Positions 1 through 26,800 of a stretch of 64,000 nt of DNA are shown piece by piece. The stretch comes from Membranipora membranacea (lineage: Eukaryota; Bryozoa; Gymnolaemata; Cheilostomatida; Membraniporidae), in assembly GCA_914767715.1 (NCBI GenBank), contig OU612068.1, positions 434,001 through 498,000 of the forward strand, written 5' to 3'. The notes under the pieces are model-generated. The model was not told where the DNA came from, did no database searches, and worked only from the letters and a program-made list of their open reading frames with translations. Position 1 is the stretch's first letter. The number at the start of each line of letters is the position of its first letter. The position numbers were made by a program, and so were the translations under genes.

Positions 1-42
1 ATACCATTCATAGGCCACCATTTGTATGATACTATAAAATAC

Positions 43-201
43 CTGTCTGTCTGTGTTGAAGTAGTTTCTGTTCTTGTCTACTGGTCTTGAAGTAGGGACA
101 AAGGCATTTGCAGACACCTCACAAGGTCTGCCATGCATCAAAAACTCATCTGTGTCTGTCTTTACATAGATCACATTCTCCAGTTGTGCACCTTGGGCCA
201 T
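43..201 (-). CDS. First coding exon of an unidentified gene (partial)
   Basis: On the minus strand an ATG at 201 opens 53 uninterrupted codons that end exactly at a GT donor (ACAG followed by GTATTT, 42-41). The peptide begins MAQGAQLENVIYVKTD and ends DKNRNYFNTDRQ. It is mixed and polar with no signal peptide or membrane segment. I do not recognise the family. It is called coding because the start, open frame and phase-0 donor coincide; the rest of the gene would lie left of the window. It would be divergently oriented from RSPRY1, whose ATG is about 970 bases away. It could be a chance ORF. Confidence 0.4.
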
Positions 202-1175
202 TTTTATCCTGATGTATTGACTCAGAAGGGATAATGTAAAATGTTCAACAAACACTGATGGTGCAGCGGTGAGCACCTGTTGTATTGAGGTTGCCAAGCA
301 ACTCAAAATAAATAGGAATTATTTCAGGTCTTTTTTTGGCAAGAACCAAATCTTTAGTTAAGGTTTATGATCTCTAGGAAATTAAAAGGTGTGAAGAGTC
401 TTATCTTAGTGTGCAACTTGGACTACATCCTGATTGCATTTAGAATTTCATAAAATTCTGAACTTGAAGAGTAATGTAGTGAATCCATTTCTGAATTTCA
501 TTTTAATGCGCATGTGCAAAAGAACTAGGCCGGAAGTATAGATTTTGGTTGGGAAGGAGAAGTTTGCTATCTAAAGTTTCATGAACTAGATAGTAGTTAA
601 GGCTGCACCTCTTCTACAATCTCCATAATTTTTTTTGTATGAGCAGTGAACACTGGTGTGCTGATATATATGACTGGACTATTGCACATGCATGAGAATA
701 CAGCTGATTTACACCCTACATACAGTTTCATGCAAAATACCTCCAGTCCAGTGACCAGTTTCACACTTTGACTTAGGTTCATCAAGACAATTGCTACCCA
801 TTGTAATGGTCTAAACAAACACTGTCTGTAGCTGCGAATCACAAATTATATGCTTGAAGACAACCCTGTAGAGACACCATACAAGCTCAACTGGATGGAA
901 TGACTTGATAAAGTGCCTTTTCCTGAGTCAAATTTGAGTAAGATAGTAACTGTAAGTAACTATTCAGTAGCCTGTCAAGACACTTAATACTGACTGGATC
1001 TTCTCAAAACTACTCATTGTGAATTAAGCATGTCACGATAGGCTACTCTGAACATACCTCACATGCAAGTATGCATGCATATAAGTTAGTAGTTACAAAT
1101 TCACCAATGATACCAACCTGAACTCTGCTGAATTTCTTTTATCTAACAGGTTTGAGGAGCACCTTGACCCTCAAT
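202..1175. other. Intergenic spacer between divergent genes
   Basis: No gene is supported here. An 81-codon minus-strand frame at 597-842 has no homology that I can see. A good acceptor (TTTTATCTAACAG, ending about 1149) just upstream of the RSPRY1 ATG suggests that a non-coding 5' UTR exon of RSPRY1, and probably its promoter, lie in this spacer. Confidence 0.5.
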
Positions 1176-16233
<15,058 letters not shown>

Positions 16234-18991
16234 TATAACACAACGAGCAGAGGGAGACTGTGAGAAGGGCCTTACTAAGGATGCTCCTTCACTTCAAGAG
16301 TCTTTCAAATTTATCTATTCGACACGGTGATTGGATTGTAGAGGAAGCTTCTCTTCTTTCTCGGTGCATTATACTCAATGGTTGTCTTGACTCACATTGG
16401 GAAATGACTCAATTGTTTGAACGGTATTCAATCACAAACCATAAATGAAACAGCTAGTTGAAGATCTGCAATACAGGATATATACAAGTTTGATAAGTTT
16501 AACACTTCAGTTATTTTTTACATTGCTTTAAGCTGAATACTGTATTGCTGCATAATGGCAGATCCTCTATTGTCAATTATTTCGATAGCGTGTGTAAATA
16601 CTGGAGATTTATTTATTTTTTTCTGGTAAATATTTCAATTGTGTTCCATGCATTTGAATTCTACTGCATTATATTTTTCTATCCTGACAGTTCAATGCAA
16701 TAATACTTTGCGTGAATCTTTAATGATGCCTTGAGTTTTTATGTGGAGAACACCACCTTGGGGGCCTCAAACAAGTGAAGTGATTCAAGTTTATTGCTCC
16801 AGGGCGATGATATGTTATACCGAGAGCTCTGACATGACAGAGATTTCTTCTTTCAACCAATCGTCTTTCAATAACAAAAATGAATAAATCGATATCTAAG
16901 ACTTGCTGATATCAAGGGGGAAGGGTATCTTACTCCATTCCCAGATGAACAAGGCCTGCTGAAATCCATCACTGAAATCCATCACTGAAATCCATCACTG
17001 ATCACAATCCTAACTCCTTGATTGAATGTTTTAGAATCGATTTAGATACTTGATCATATAGTCAGAGGCCCCTCAGAGTGTTTGGGATTAATCATAGTCA
17101 ATGGGTTGGCTCTGATCTATTCAGCCAATAAATAAATGTATGCCCAAAACTCCCTGCTGCAAAATCCAACTGTCCATTATTCAAAAGTTGTCTTCTTTCA
17201 CACCAAAACTAAGAGTTATGCCACCCAAAGCTTACGCAGTCCTAAGCTTCTACTGTCCCTTTATCTATATATCAGCAGGCAGAATATGGGCCAGCTCAGA
17301 ATTGACCAATCAGGTGTCACCTGAAAAAAATAGCACTGTACAGCCATTGTAGTAATAATAAGAATAGCTGTGACTGGAGTTAAATGAACCAATCACACAA
17401 AAGCAAGTATTTTCTGCTGCACTGCACTCAAACTATAAGAAAGAAAATAGCAGACGGGTGTTTTGGAGATGGTTTGATTGTTTGTAGTACCTAGAAAAGA
17501 TAGAGTCAGGTAAATCACATTGCATCTACCTAGATAGGAGTAGCACTTGCTCTCCAAGATATCAAAATTTCATCATTGCTTTAGTATCCTTTGTTTTAGG
17601 TTATTGAAGACATATGACCCATGCTTTCTTTCTCTTAGCCTGTCTCAACCAGAGCAGAGGGGTAACTGTCTACAGACAGAGTGCCCTGCCCCTTGTCTGT
17701 GTATTTTAATAAGAATGGGTTTGATAGGTACAGATAGGAATGATTGATATTTGGCCATGTATTTCAGGTTACTACGTCTACAGCAATGCACTGACCCTAC
17801 TAGTTATACAATAATAATTAACCAACTAGAGAGGATTCTGATAAACTAACAGAAGGTTATAGGTTGTAGTGAGCAAATGCTACAAATTTACAATCCATCA
17901 AGTCAGCCTGTATAATCATTGCTCAACGTTAATATGTACAATGGCCCTGATTATTCACACCTATTTTTGGAATGTTATAGGGGATTGAATTGGTTAAAAG
18001 CTGTCGTGAGGCAAGACCTAGTCAACACATACGTGAATGGAATGCTCAGTAGAAGGCATATTGCGCTCAACATTTTGAGGCTGGAGACTATACCCGCTGC
18101 AAGCCGTAAGTTTTTCACATCAACAACCCAAAACGATCTTAGGAATATCAACCCATTACTTTTGAACGGCTAATTTATGAATTGAAGCACAGAGGTCGGC
18201 TATGCAACATTTAACTTTACTTAACTTATTTTAAGTTAAAATTTAGTTTGTCTCCATAACCACAAGTTCTTATTGTGATAAAACCAATTTGTGTTTTAAT
18301 GGCTTTAATCTTACTCAAACCAATATATGATGTCTCTTTTGCAGGGTGCACAACAGAATTATCCTGAGCAAGCAAGCAGTACCTCAACTCAACCTCAGGG
18401 GAACTCTCTCGCTAGTCTAATAGGGGGAAATTCTTTGCCTCTAGATCGTGGTGCACTTACATATGTATCAGCCAGCTTTCTACATTTCTCATTGCGCTTG
18501 ATTCTCATTCATCTGCCACTCTTTCCAATGTGAGCAGTAATTGCAACGTAAGAGATCTTGTCATGGACTCTATACTGCACGCTGACAAGGCTCACAACCA
18601 GTGGCTCACAGTAGATTGTAACATACCAAGTTCTGATGCCTTTGATTAATTTCATAAGGTAGTGCAAAAGTTTTCCAGAGTGAGGTGTGTGGCATTTATA
18701 AATAGATGTAAACAATAAATAGACAGCAATAAGAAAAAAAATCCTTCTGCCAGTTTTTAGACAGAGTTCACAATAAAAGAATCAAACTGATCTTGTGGTT
18801 TCAGGAAAATCTGTATCTAATTTTTTCTAAGTCTCTTTTCTGTAATTTTACTTCTGCAATTTTATTCAAATACTATTGCTATGTAATACTTTACATTCTC
18901 AGCCCAACAATGGTTAACAAAAACTCATGACTCATTTCTTTTGTCAACTTCCTTTCTCCATTGGCTCCTCAGAGATCACCATAGTGTCTTT
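16234..18991. other. Intergenic, no gene supported
   Basis: RSPRY1 3' UTR and spacer. It holds three copies of a 14-bp unit (CTGAAATCCATCA type) at 16959-17000 and AATAAA signals near 16885 and 17127. Isolated open frames at 17919-18173 and 18327-18533 show no family I recognise. The latter starts after a good acceptor with a Gln/Ser-rich peptide but cannot be joined to anything. Confidence 0.5.
16959..17000. repeat. 14-bp tandem repeat, 3 copies
   Basis: Three perfect head-to-tail copies of CTGAAATCCATCA plus one base in the spacer downstream of RSPRY1. Confidence 0.9.
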
Positions 18992-20174
18992 TTAAAGTTT
19001 AGTGTAGTTCCCTTTGGATATAGTACATTCAGCCTCTTGTGTCACTGTCAGTATCCTGGCTGTATTTAGGAACTCGCTCATAGTTGGAGCATTGTTACTG
19101 CCAGTTTTGGCTCTTTGGTGACCAAAGTACTGCTCCAAGCTATCTTGACAGAGCGTTTTCTCAGTCAAAAACTCCTTAGTGAGCGCTAAGAAGGAGTGAC
19201 CTGTAAGAATATTATAATGGCGTAATGATAGCTCACACTTAATCTTGGTTAATTGAGGTGGGAGTCTATAATAAAGTAAAGATGTTGAGCTAGACTTGAA
19301 TTTAGCCTAATATAGTATGTGCTAAGGATACAGCCGGCTAGGTGAGAAGAAGTATGTGCAAAATGGCATTCTATGTAGATCTTGATTTCCACAATCTTGA
19401 TCAATATCACAGATTTTGCATCACATTGTAAAGTGTACTTACAAGTGATTCTCCAGCTGATTCTTGTCTGAATGCAAAGCAGACATTTTGACCTATCTGC
19501 ATCCGTGATGTCGACACCATATACTTCGTCCTCCAATTAAGTTTGCCAGTCAAGAAAGTCTTCGATGAACTGTAACATCAGAGAAATACTGTGATATAAG
19601 TATTAAAGCTATGATTTAGATTTCTAATCAGGGGGGTCTTTCAATTAGAGAGAGCGATCCTTTACTAAAGCAAGTTATCACTATCACATCGCTCCAAAAT
19701 TATCACTCACTTGGTCTTTCAATTAGACAAAATCGCTCTCAAATCGTTCACTCTGAATGTATATAGTTCCATCAAGTGAGTGAGCGATCTGAAAGTGAGA
19801 GCCTAGCAGGTATCACTCACTCAGGGAGTGAGCGATCAAATTGTGATTTTGGCTGTTTCTAATTGAAAGACCCCCTGTATAACTTTAAAGCGCTTGTTGG
19901 ATATCCATGCCTAAGAAAAACCTGGCGTGTCGATAAAAAACATTGAAATATTTGACTAGTCTGTCATATTTGTAAGAAATAATTCCTACCTTGAATCGCT
20001 AATCTGTAGGAGATTCTATGCGACATCTTGTACTTGTTTCTTGAGTTCCATCCCTCAGACCTGTATCGGATGTTCAGTACATCGAATCATCATTGGAAAT
20101 CTGTATTAATTCTATGGTAGCCGAATATCTCACCGCATTCTCGAGTTCATTTGCAACAGAGAGATCCAGAGTGC
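18992..20174 (-). pseudogene. Degenerate P-element/THAP9-like transposase (C-terminal half)
   Basis: Three minus-strand exon-like blocks (19990-20174, 19443-19569, 18992-19200) carry pieces of a P-superfamily transposase. The first contains FDVLNIRYRSEG. The second runs FIEDFLDWQT, stop, then EDEVYGVDI...TRISWRITC. The third reads HSFLALTKEFLTEKTLCQD followed by SLEQYFGHQRAKTGSNNAPT and SEFLNTARIL, the hallmark QDxLExxFGxxR...G.N..PT block of P/THAP9 enzymes. The first block changes frame just before FDVLN and the second has an in-frame TAA, so the copy is dead. The N-terminal part and THAP domain are not visible here. Splice-like boundaries between the blocks suggest the source element had introns. 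Assignment to the P superfamily is from remembered motifs. Confidence 0.7.
19629..19877. mobile_element. MITE of about 250 bp with 20-bp terminal inverted repeats
   Basis: The left tip CAGGGGGGTCTTTCAATTAG and right tip CTAATTGAAAGACCCCCTG are inverted copies, one G different in run length. Inside are several GAGCGATC / GATCGCTC and TCACTCACT-type sub-repeats and a further copy of GGTCTTTCAATTAGA at about 19712. There is no ORF. It lies between exon-like blocks of the broken transposase, but its tips do not prove it belongs to the same family. No clear target duplication is seen. Confidence 0.85.
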
Positions 20175-20872
20175 CTAGAGAGAAATAAGGAATAAAATTT
20201 AGTCTTCTTTTCTGGTCATGTGCAGCTCTAGACTATCTTCCAACCACAGGCCATCTGTATTTGGTGCAAGTCCAGTGGTTGAATGCCCGAGTGGTCAAGG
20301 CCTAAACAACTGGAGTTGATTCAACTGTACTACAGAAAGTTGTGCTGCCAACCTCCCTGTTCCAGCAGACTGGATGTGACGGAATTACACCGTGAGAGTC
20401 CCTCTTAACTTAATAAATCAAAATAACTCCTCACTTTTCATCTTTCTTACTACTATGGTATTAGCATGTACTTCTTGCCTAAATAACTTTGTCATCTGAA
20501 ACAAACACCATTGTACTCACATCAACTCATCCAACTCCTTGCTCACATTGTTATAGTTAGAATCAGATTGTCTTTATAGTTAAATTTTCTATAGATAACA
20601 TTACATACACCAGATTTGCTAAGCGAGTCATATTTTGCCATTAGTTAGTGTACAGTGCTATTTTTTCAGGTCATAATATAGTACACGCCCAGACCACGCC
20701 CCAGTTTCGAAGCTCTATTGATATATTAGCTCTGATGCCACCTAAATAAATCTAATACAGGAAACAATGTCGTCTGCAACCTGGATCAGCTGTCCAATTA
20801 AAAGTGCACAAACAAGAAGCAGAACCAATTACCCAATCAAAATTTGCTTCACAAACATGGGACCTCACTAAT
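20175..20872. other. Spacer upstream of PPP4R1
   Basis: No gene is supported. At about 20278 the string GCCCGAGTGGTCAAGG resembles a tRNA A box, but no B box or cloverleaf follows. The last few hundred bases probably hold the PPP4R1 promoter and 5' UTR; no TATA box stands out. Confidence 0.45.
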
Positions 20873-23800
20873 ATGGCGGGTGAGTGTGGGATTAAAACTT
20901 CCATTAATACATTACTTTTTGCACTGATCCTTGTAGTACAGGTAATCTGATATCATCTACTCTGTTTTTTTTTTAGAAATCCACTTCACAGACTATGGAG
21001 ATGATGACAATGATCTCCGTAAGTTGCCTCTAGACTGTAGATTTGTTGATTTGAAAATCCTACTTTTCTAAAAAAGGTGTCACTCACTGTCACTACTACC
21101 TACTACTACCCCAAGCAGGAGTGGTCACAGTAGAGAGACAGTTTCAGTTATTTGCCACTCCCTATACTTCAAGTGCACTGTCTGGCTTTTGTCAAGTCTG
21201 TCAATATGAGAGATGGTGTGCACATGCTCTGAACTAAACTATTCCATAGATTAGATGGAGTTGTAAACTGCTTGGCCTGGGTAAACCTCCCCAGCAGCAT
21301 CATCATCATGTCCCACTCTGAACTTCTCACAATGAACAGATCAGCCCAGGCTATTCATTGTCACAGTCCCTGTGACTCTTCTCTCGTTATTGAGTCGGTT
21401 CCACACAGCACATTGACTGTGTTAGTGTGCTGCGCAGAACTGAGTTTAGTTAGTGGAACCACAGACAGGACCAGGTTGTTATGTTATTGAGATCACTACT
21501 CTACTACTCTACTGGATATAAAAATGTAACAGCCTTCAACACACGCATCTCTATCTATAGCTCTTCTTCATAAACACAGTTGACGGACGATGCGTAGTCT
21601 CGGTGAAGGCCGTTGTATTAGTTCATTTCTGTGTAAGCCCCCGAGTCAACGACAACTGTTACAGTTTTCTTGTGTTGCTGCAGAGTAGGCCTTATGAAAT
21701 GTAAAGCTCTGCCTTTAGGGTGGATCCGTTTGATTTTCATATAAGATTAACTTCAACTGATTTTGATTTGCTTGGTCGTACTCGTCCTCAATCAAGAGAT
21801 CTTCCTGCTTTTATCTCATCAATTCATTTGAGCCATGTTGGCCTCTACTTCTATCCGTTACAACCTGTAAAGCTCAGTAACTACACTTATTACAACTTGA
21901 CGTGCCATAACATGGTGATACTAAATCTGGGCGGTTTTATGACGCATATAACGCATTGAAAGTCTAGACATATCAAATTAAACCTTCCGGGAATGTTTAG
22001 AGGTAGGCCTGTGTACCAACCAATATAGATTGAGGATATTCACTGTATCTTCAGATACCAGCATATGATTGCTAACATAAGTTTCACACAGCTGTATTGT
22101 GAATGTGATGACTTAGTGCTATGGTTATGACCTATAAGGAGTGGGTCTTATTTTACATTATCATATTCGCGTAATCAATAGTAATGGTAGCCAAAATGAA
22201 GAATATGATAAAGTAGAGTAGAGTGTTTGTGGCAGGCCAAAATAAGACACATCTCAAACAATAACTTATATTTTTAAATTTCAACATTGTCAAGTCACTC
22301 CTGTGTCTTTCAGAGAGCGACTACTTCAACAGCGGTGATGACGAGTTTGATGATGTAGACGCACATGAGACACACATTCCCATCGATAAAATAGAACAAT
22401 ATATTCTTAGTGATAATAGTTACACAAGGTGAGTAGAATATCTGTTTGTCTTGAATCTTGGCTAAGACTAGATCAGATCATCTAGAGATCTGAGATTCAT
22501 GGACAGCTACGAAACTTTGACCTCATACCAGGCTTCCTGACTATGTTTTTAGACAGCTTGTTGCTGGCGGATTACTGGATGTACTAAGGAATGCCAAAGA
22601 CTTACAAGAAAGAAAAATAGTGTTTGATGCTCTAAATAAGCTTGCTCAAGATGAAGGTTAGTTGAAATCACAATATAATGTGCTGTCATATAACCCAACC
22701 GTACAGCCACGGAATGATTGTAACACACGTTTAGTCTGATCTGTATTATTACCTGTGATCTCTTGTCATCACTGGAAGAGACTCGTCTCTAAGCCCTCAA
22801 TGCTTCTAACAGAGATTATACTTCTCCCTGAGTAGATAATGCTCTTGTATATTACAGAACCTAGTGTGAGGGCTGAGGTGATAGATCACATACCACATAT
22901 AGCTGATTTCTGTGTCGCCAACTGCGTCGATAATGAAGGGCTCAATGAAGCATTGTCTTCTGCAATATTACCTTCTGTGGTTCGGTGCTTACATGACAAT
23001 GATAACCAGGTGGGTGTTCTCTCTCTAATGTCTCCCTAACTGATCTGTGAGAATTTGATTTCTATTATAGTATTTTGCTTGATAATGCTGTGGCTTTGAA
23101 ATAACTGTCTATTTGTCTACAAGGGTTGTTTATGATCGCAATTTTGTGCTCGTCACACCTTTGCCTCAGCATATGCAGTTAGCAATATACCTGCTCTGGT
23201 TTTAAGAGTGTCTGACCAAGTAGTAACAGGCTGTTATTCCTTGGTCTGACCAAATAGAGAAATTTCTCAATACTTGACTAGGGTTAAATGAGGACACAGA
23301 CATTTATAGCTGAAATGGTTGATTTCATTTGTATTAATTCTGTAAACATATGAGCCTTTGATCACTTACCAAAACAAATCATTTTGTTTCGAAACCGAAG
23401 TTACTTTAATATAAGATTGTATTCCGGTGTTGATTGCATTCGCATAACTGATCACTCTATGACTGAGTATATTGCTGTGTATGTCTCATGTGGTGACTGT
23501 AAAGTGACAGTTACATATACACTATTTCCACAAACTCATAAAAATAAACATGACTATTCTTGTAACACTATGTTGGTGAACCTGCAACATGAGATCAAAT
23601 GTAGCACCTTACATATACATAAGCCCTATAAGGCGATCAATGCAGAAACTAACCCTGCATATTTTTAACCCATAGAGACTCTGATATCCAAAACTTAATA
23701 ATCCCTGACATGCCATTATATTGTTTGTGGTCTGAACAAAAGCTGTGGCCATGTTTAGCCTACTGATAAACCTAGCTCACTTTGTGATTGATTCTTTACA

Positions 23801-26800
23801 ATTGAGAATGTTCTTCTCAACTGTATTTGTAAAAAATTCTTGAAAAACAAAATTTCTTCATGTCATACAATGACTGGCATTATATTTTCTCGATCACTGA
23901 CATGAGTTGACTGCCTGCTGTGATGGATTTCCCCGGACAGTAAGCACTGCAGCAGCAGACATTTTATGTGGTTTTAGTCCAGGCCGTGTACCTCTTATGG
24001 TTAGGTCCAAAGGTCACTCTCAGAAGTGAGCACCTCTACATGCCTCTACTGGCAATCATCCATAATGACATTTACATCTCTAGGTCAGTCGATGACTGGA
24101 AAATTTTTATCTCATTGTTTGCCAAGTACAAGTAGACTTTTGAGCAGCGTTTGATATGGCTGTCTGATACTGATAAGGTGCTCCTATGACACCATCACTT
24201 TGTCTACAGTAGTGATGATTGTAGTTTACGTATGTCTGTTTGTTAGGTGAGAAAAACTTCACAGACTGCTCTCATCATCCTGTTAGAGAATCGCATGGTC
24301 GATCAAGGTATGTTTTGGCTACTGATTTAACTTGCAAGTTTTATGATCAGTAAATGAACTGTTTTTTATTGTTGTTATCTCATACTGTGATGTACTGTTA
24401 CATTAAGCTGTTATTATGAATGTGATAATTACTCGTTATTAATAGTACCAAGGATACTAAAATACTATTACACACATCTATACACATTGATAGTACATAC
24501 TGAGCAACATCATATGCTGCCTGACGTAAAAACTTAACACGGCTGGCACAAGTCCAATTATTCATGAAAAGAATTTCCACATGATGAACATGGCTCTTTG
24601 ATGGATAAAAGGTCATGTGCCAGTTCATTATTCGTATACGCTGTGAGTTAAATTGTCACGTACTCAGTGACATAGCTACCCTCATAACATACGCTTTTAA
24701 TATATGTCATATATATATATATATAATATTAATATAACAATTGTTTAGGAGTTGAAATGCTGTATGGTGTGGTCACTGTGTGCTCACTGTGGTTGGGTTG
24801 TACTTGTTGAGGTAGTCTCTTGTCTCTGTAGGCACCATACTGATATCTGTACCTACCATTGTGTACTTAAGTATGAGGATATAGATCAAGTGGCCGAGCT
24901 AATTTGAATTTTAAATCTTGCTCTGTTCCCGCATGATTAACTTATTTGTGGCTGGTTGTTCAGTTTCTTGGTTTTTAGAGTAACCCTGTTCCTATATCCC
25001 CATACGATGAGTTTTAGTTGCACCAACTCCGTTATTGTATCGATGATGAAAGGCTTCTAGAAATGTTTTAAAGCAGTACTTTCTTTGTTTGGTGTGTTTG
25101 AATCATTTTTGACTTGTTTAGAAGAGAATGTCAACACAAGGGCATGTAAATTATGAGTATGTGTTTTGTTGTGCTTTTGAGCTGAGTATCCGGTCTTGGC
25201 CAGTTACCACTATAGGCCGTGTCTATCACCTCGAGATAATTAATCAGCGGGCTATTGTCACCACTGCTCATCATATGTTACTGTGAACTGTAGGACGATG
25301 AGAGATTTAAGCTAAGCCTTTATTTAGCCACTATAGCTTTAACGAGGTCATGAACTCAGAGTTGAACTCAGATAAACCCTTTTGAACACACTACTCCTGC
25401 CAAGCTAAGTGGTAAACAAGCCTTCTGTCATTCAAAGCTAATCTCTTATTTTCGGTGATGTAGCAGTTTATAGGTGATTAGTCATGAGAAGGTTATCACT
25501 GGTGTAGGACCGTTCTTAGTATTGTTCTCAGTATTATCCGGTTGTACTTGGGTTGTTTTTCACACTTTTGAGGATATCTTATCTCAGTGAACACCTATTC
25601 TGTCTACAGGTTTGTATTTTGGTGCTCCGTGCACTTTACTTTGATTATACGATATGAGTTTTCTAATCATAAGCGGATAACTCCGTTACTGTTTTGTTTG
25701 GCTTGCTGTGCTCTCAATACTCAGCCTGTACTTGTAGTTGATCTAATCTCATGGTTATCGAGTTATGGTACTCCCACATCGGGAAAGGATTAAAACACAA
25801 TTGATTTGTGGGTACAAAAAAACTTGTGATGATCAGCAGTCTATACATGCTATAGCGGTACAGTTACTCGTGTTGAGTAGGTGGTTGTTGTGTGAGAGAA
25901 GGCAGGTCTTACTTTCAGGATGTTATTTATAGGATAGCTGGAGAGTACAAAGTCCTCCCCAGATATACCAGACAGGCCTGTTACAGTGTCACAGTTACAC
26001 CACAGGAATGCTCACCTTATTATCCTCACTGTATCCTGGCTATGATTATGTGTTTATTACAGACTCTCACTGACTATAAGTACATTATCTCTCAGTGTAT
26101 GAGTAATCTGGTTACCAGGTCTGTGTACTCTTTTCCCGCCTTTCTCTCTGCCATTCATTGACTGTTTTTTATTGACTGCGGTTCAGTGATAGACACCCAT
26201 CACTGTACACTGGTTACAGCTAAATGTGTGTGATAATTTTGTTTACTGTGTTTTACAGTTGACATAGAGGAGCTAATATGTCCTGTTTTAATGGATTTAT
26301 TCCTGCCAGAGAGGATGCCCGAGGAGTACAGGACGGAGGCTGTATCTGTAAGTATATACTTCTACACTACACTACACGACCGTCTGTCTCACTGTCGTAG
26401 ATTTTATTGTGTTGATATTGTTATTAAACAGTGAAGGGGTAATCTTTGTGGTGAACTGCAGCTCTCTGGATACCTTTAGCTATGGAAGCTGTTTTCTCCG
26501 TTACTGTGGTCCATACTCTCATTGGACAAAAGTCACAGATGTTGGTAGGACGGCTTGGATGACATAAGATATATGGTCATGATAAATCATTCTAAAACCA
26601 TGAATGAATATTTTGTTTGCTGTTATCCCATTTCTATTACACCCGGATATCTCTGTTACTCCTATCTCTCACTCACGCTCAACTCCCACCCTCTCACACA
26701 CCCTCTCTCCCACCCTCTCTCACTCCCTCTCACATCATACTTATTCCTCTTTATATATTCTGTTCAACAAGTGATATTGACGTGGGCATTGAATTCAGTA

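Noticed and set aside
18327-18533. Exon-like frame GAQQNYPEQASSTSTQPQG after a good acceptor
   Set aside because: No neighbouring exon, start codon or family match; cannot be joined to RSPRY1 or PPP4R1.
20270-20390. tRNA-like segment with GCCCGAGTGGTCAAGG
   Set aside because: Only an A-box-like string is present; no acceptor stem, anticodon arm or B box can be formed. It may be a SINE relic but cannot be supported.
23384-23668. 94-codon frame in a PPP4R1 intron
   Set aside because: No splice signals that fit, composition like the surrounding intron, no recognisable motif.
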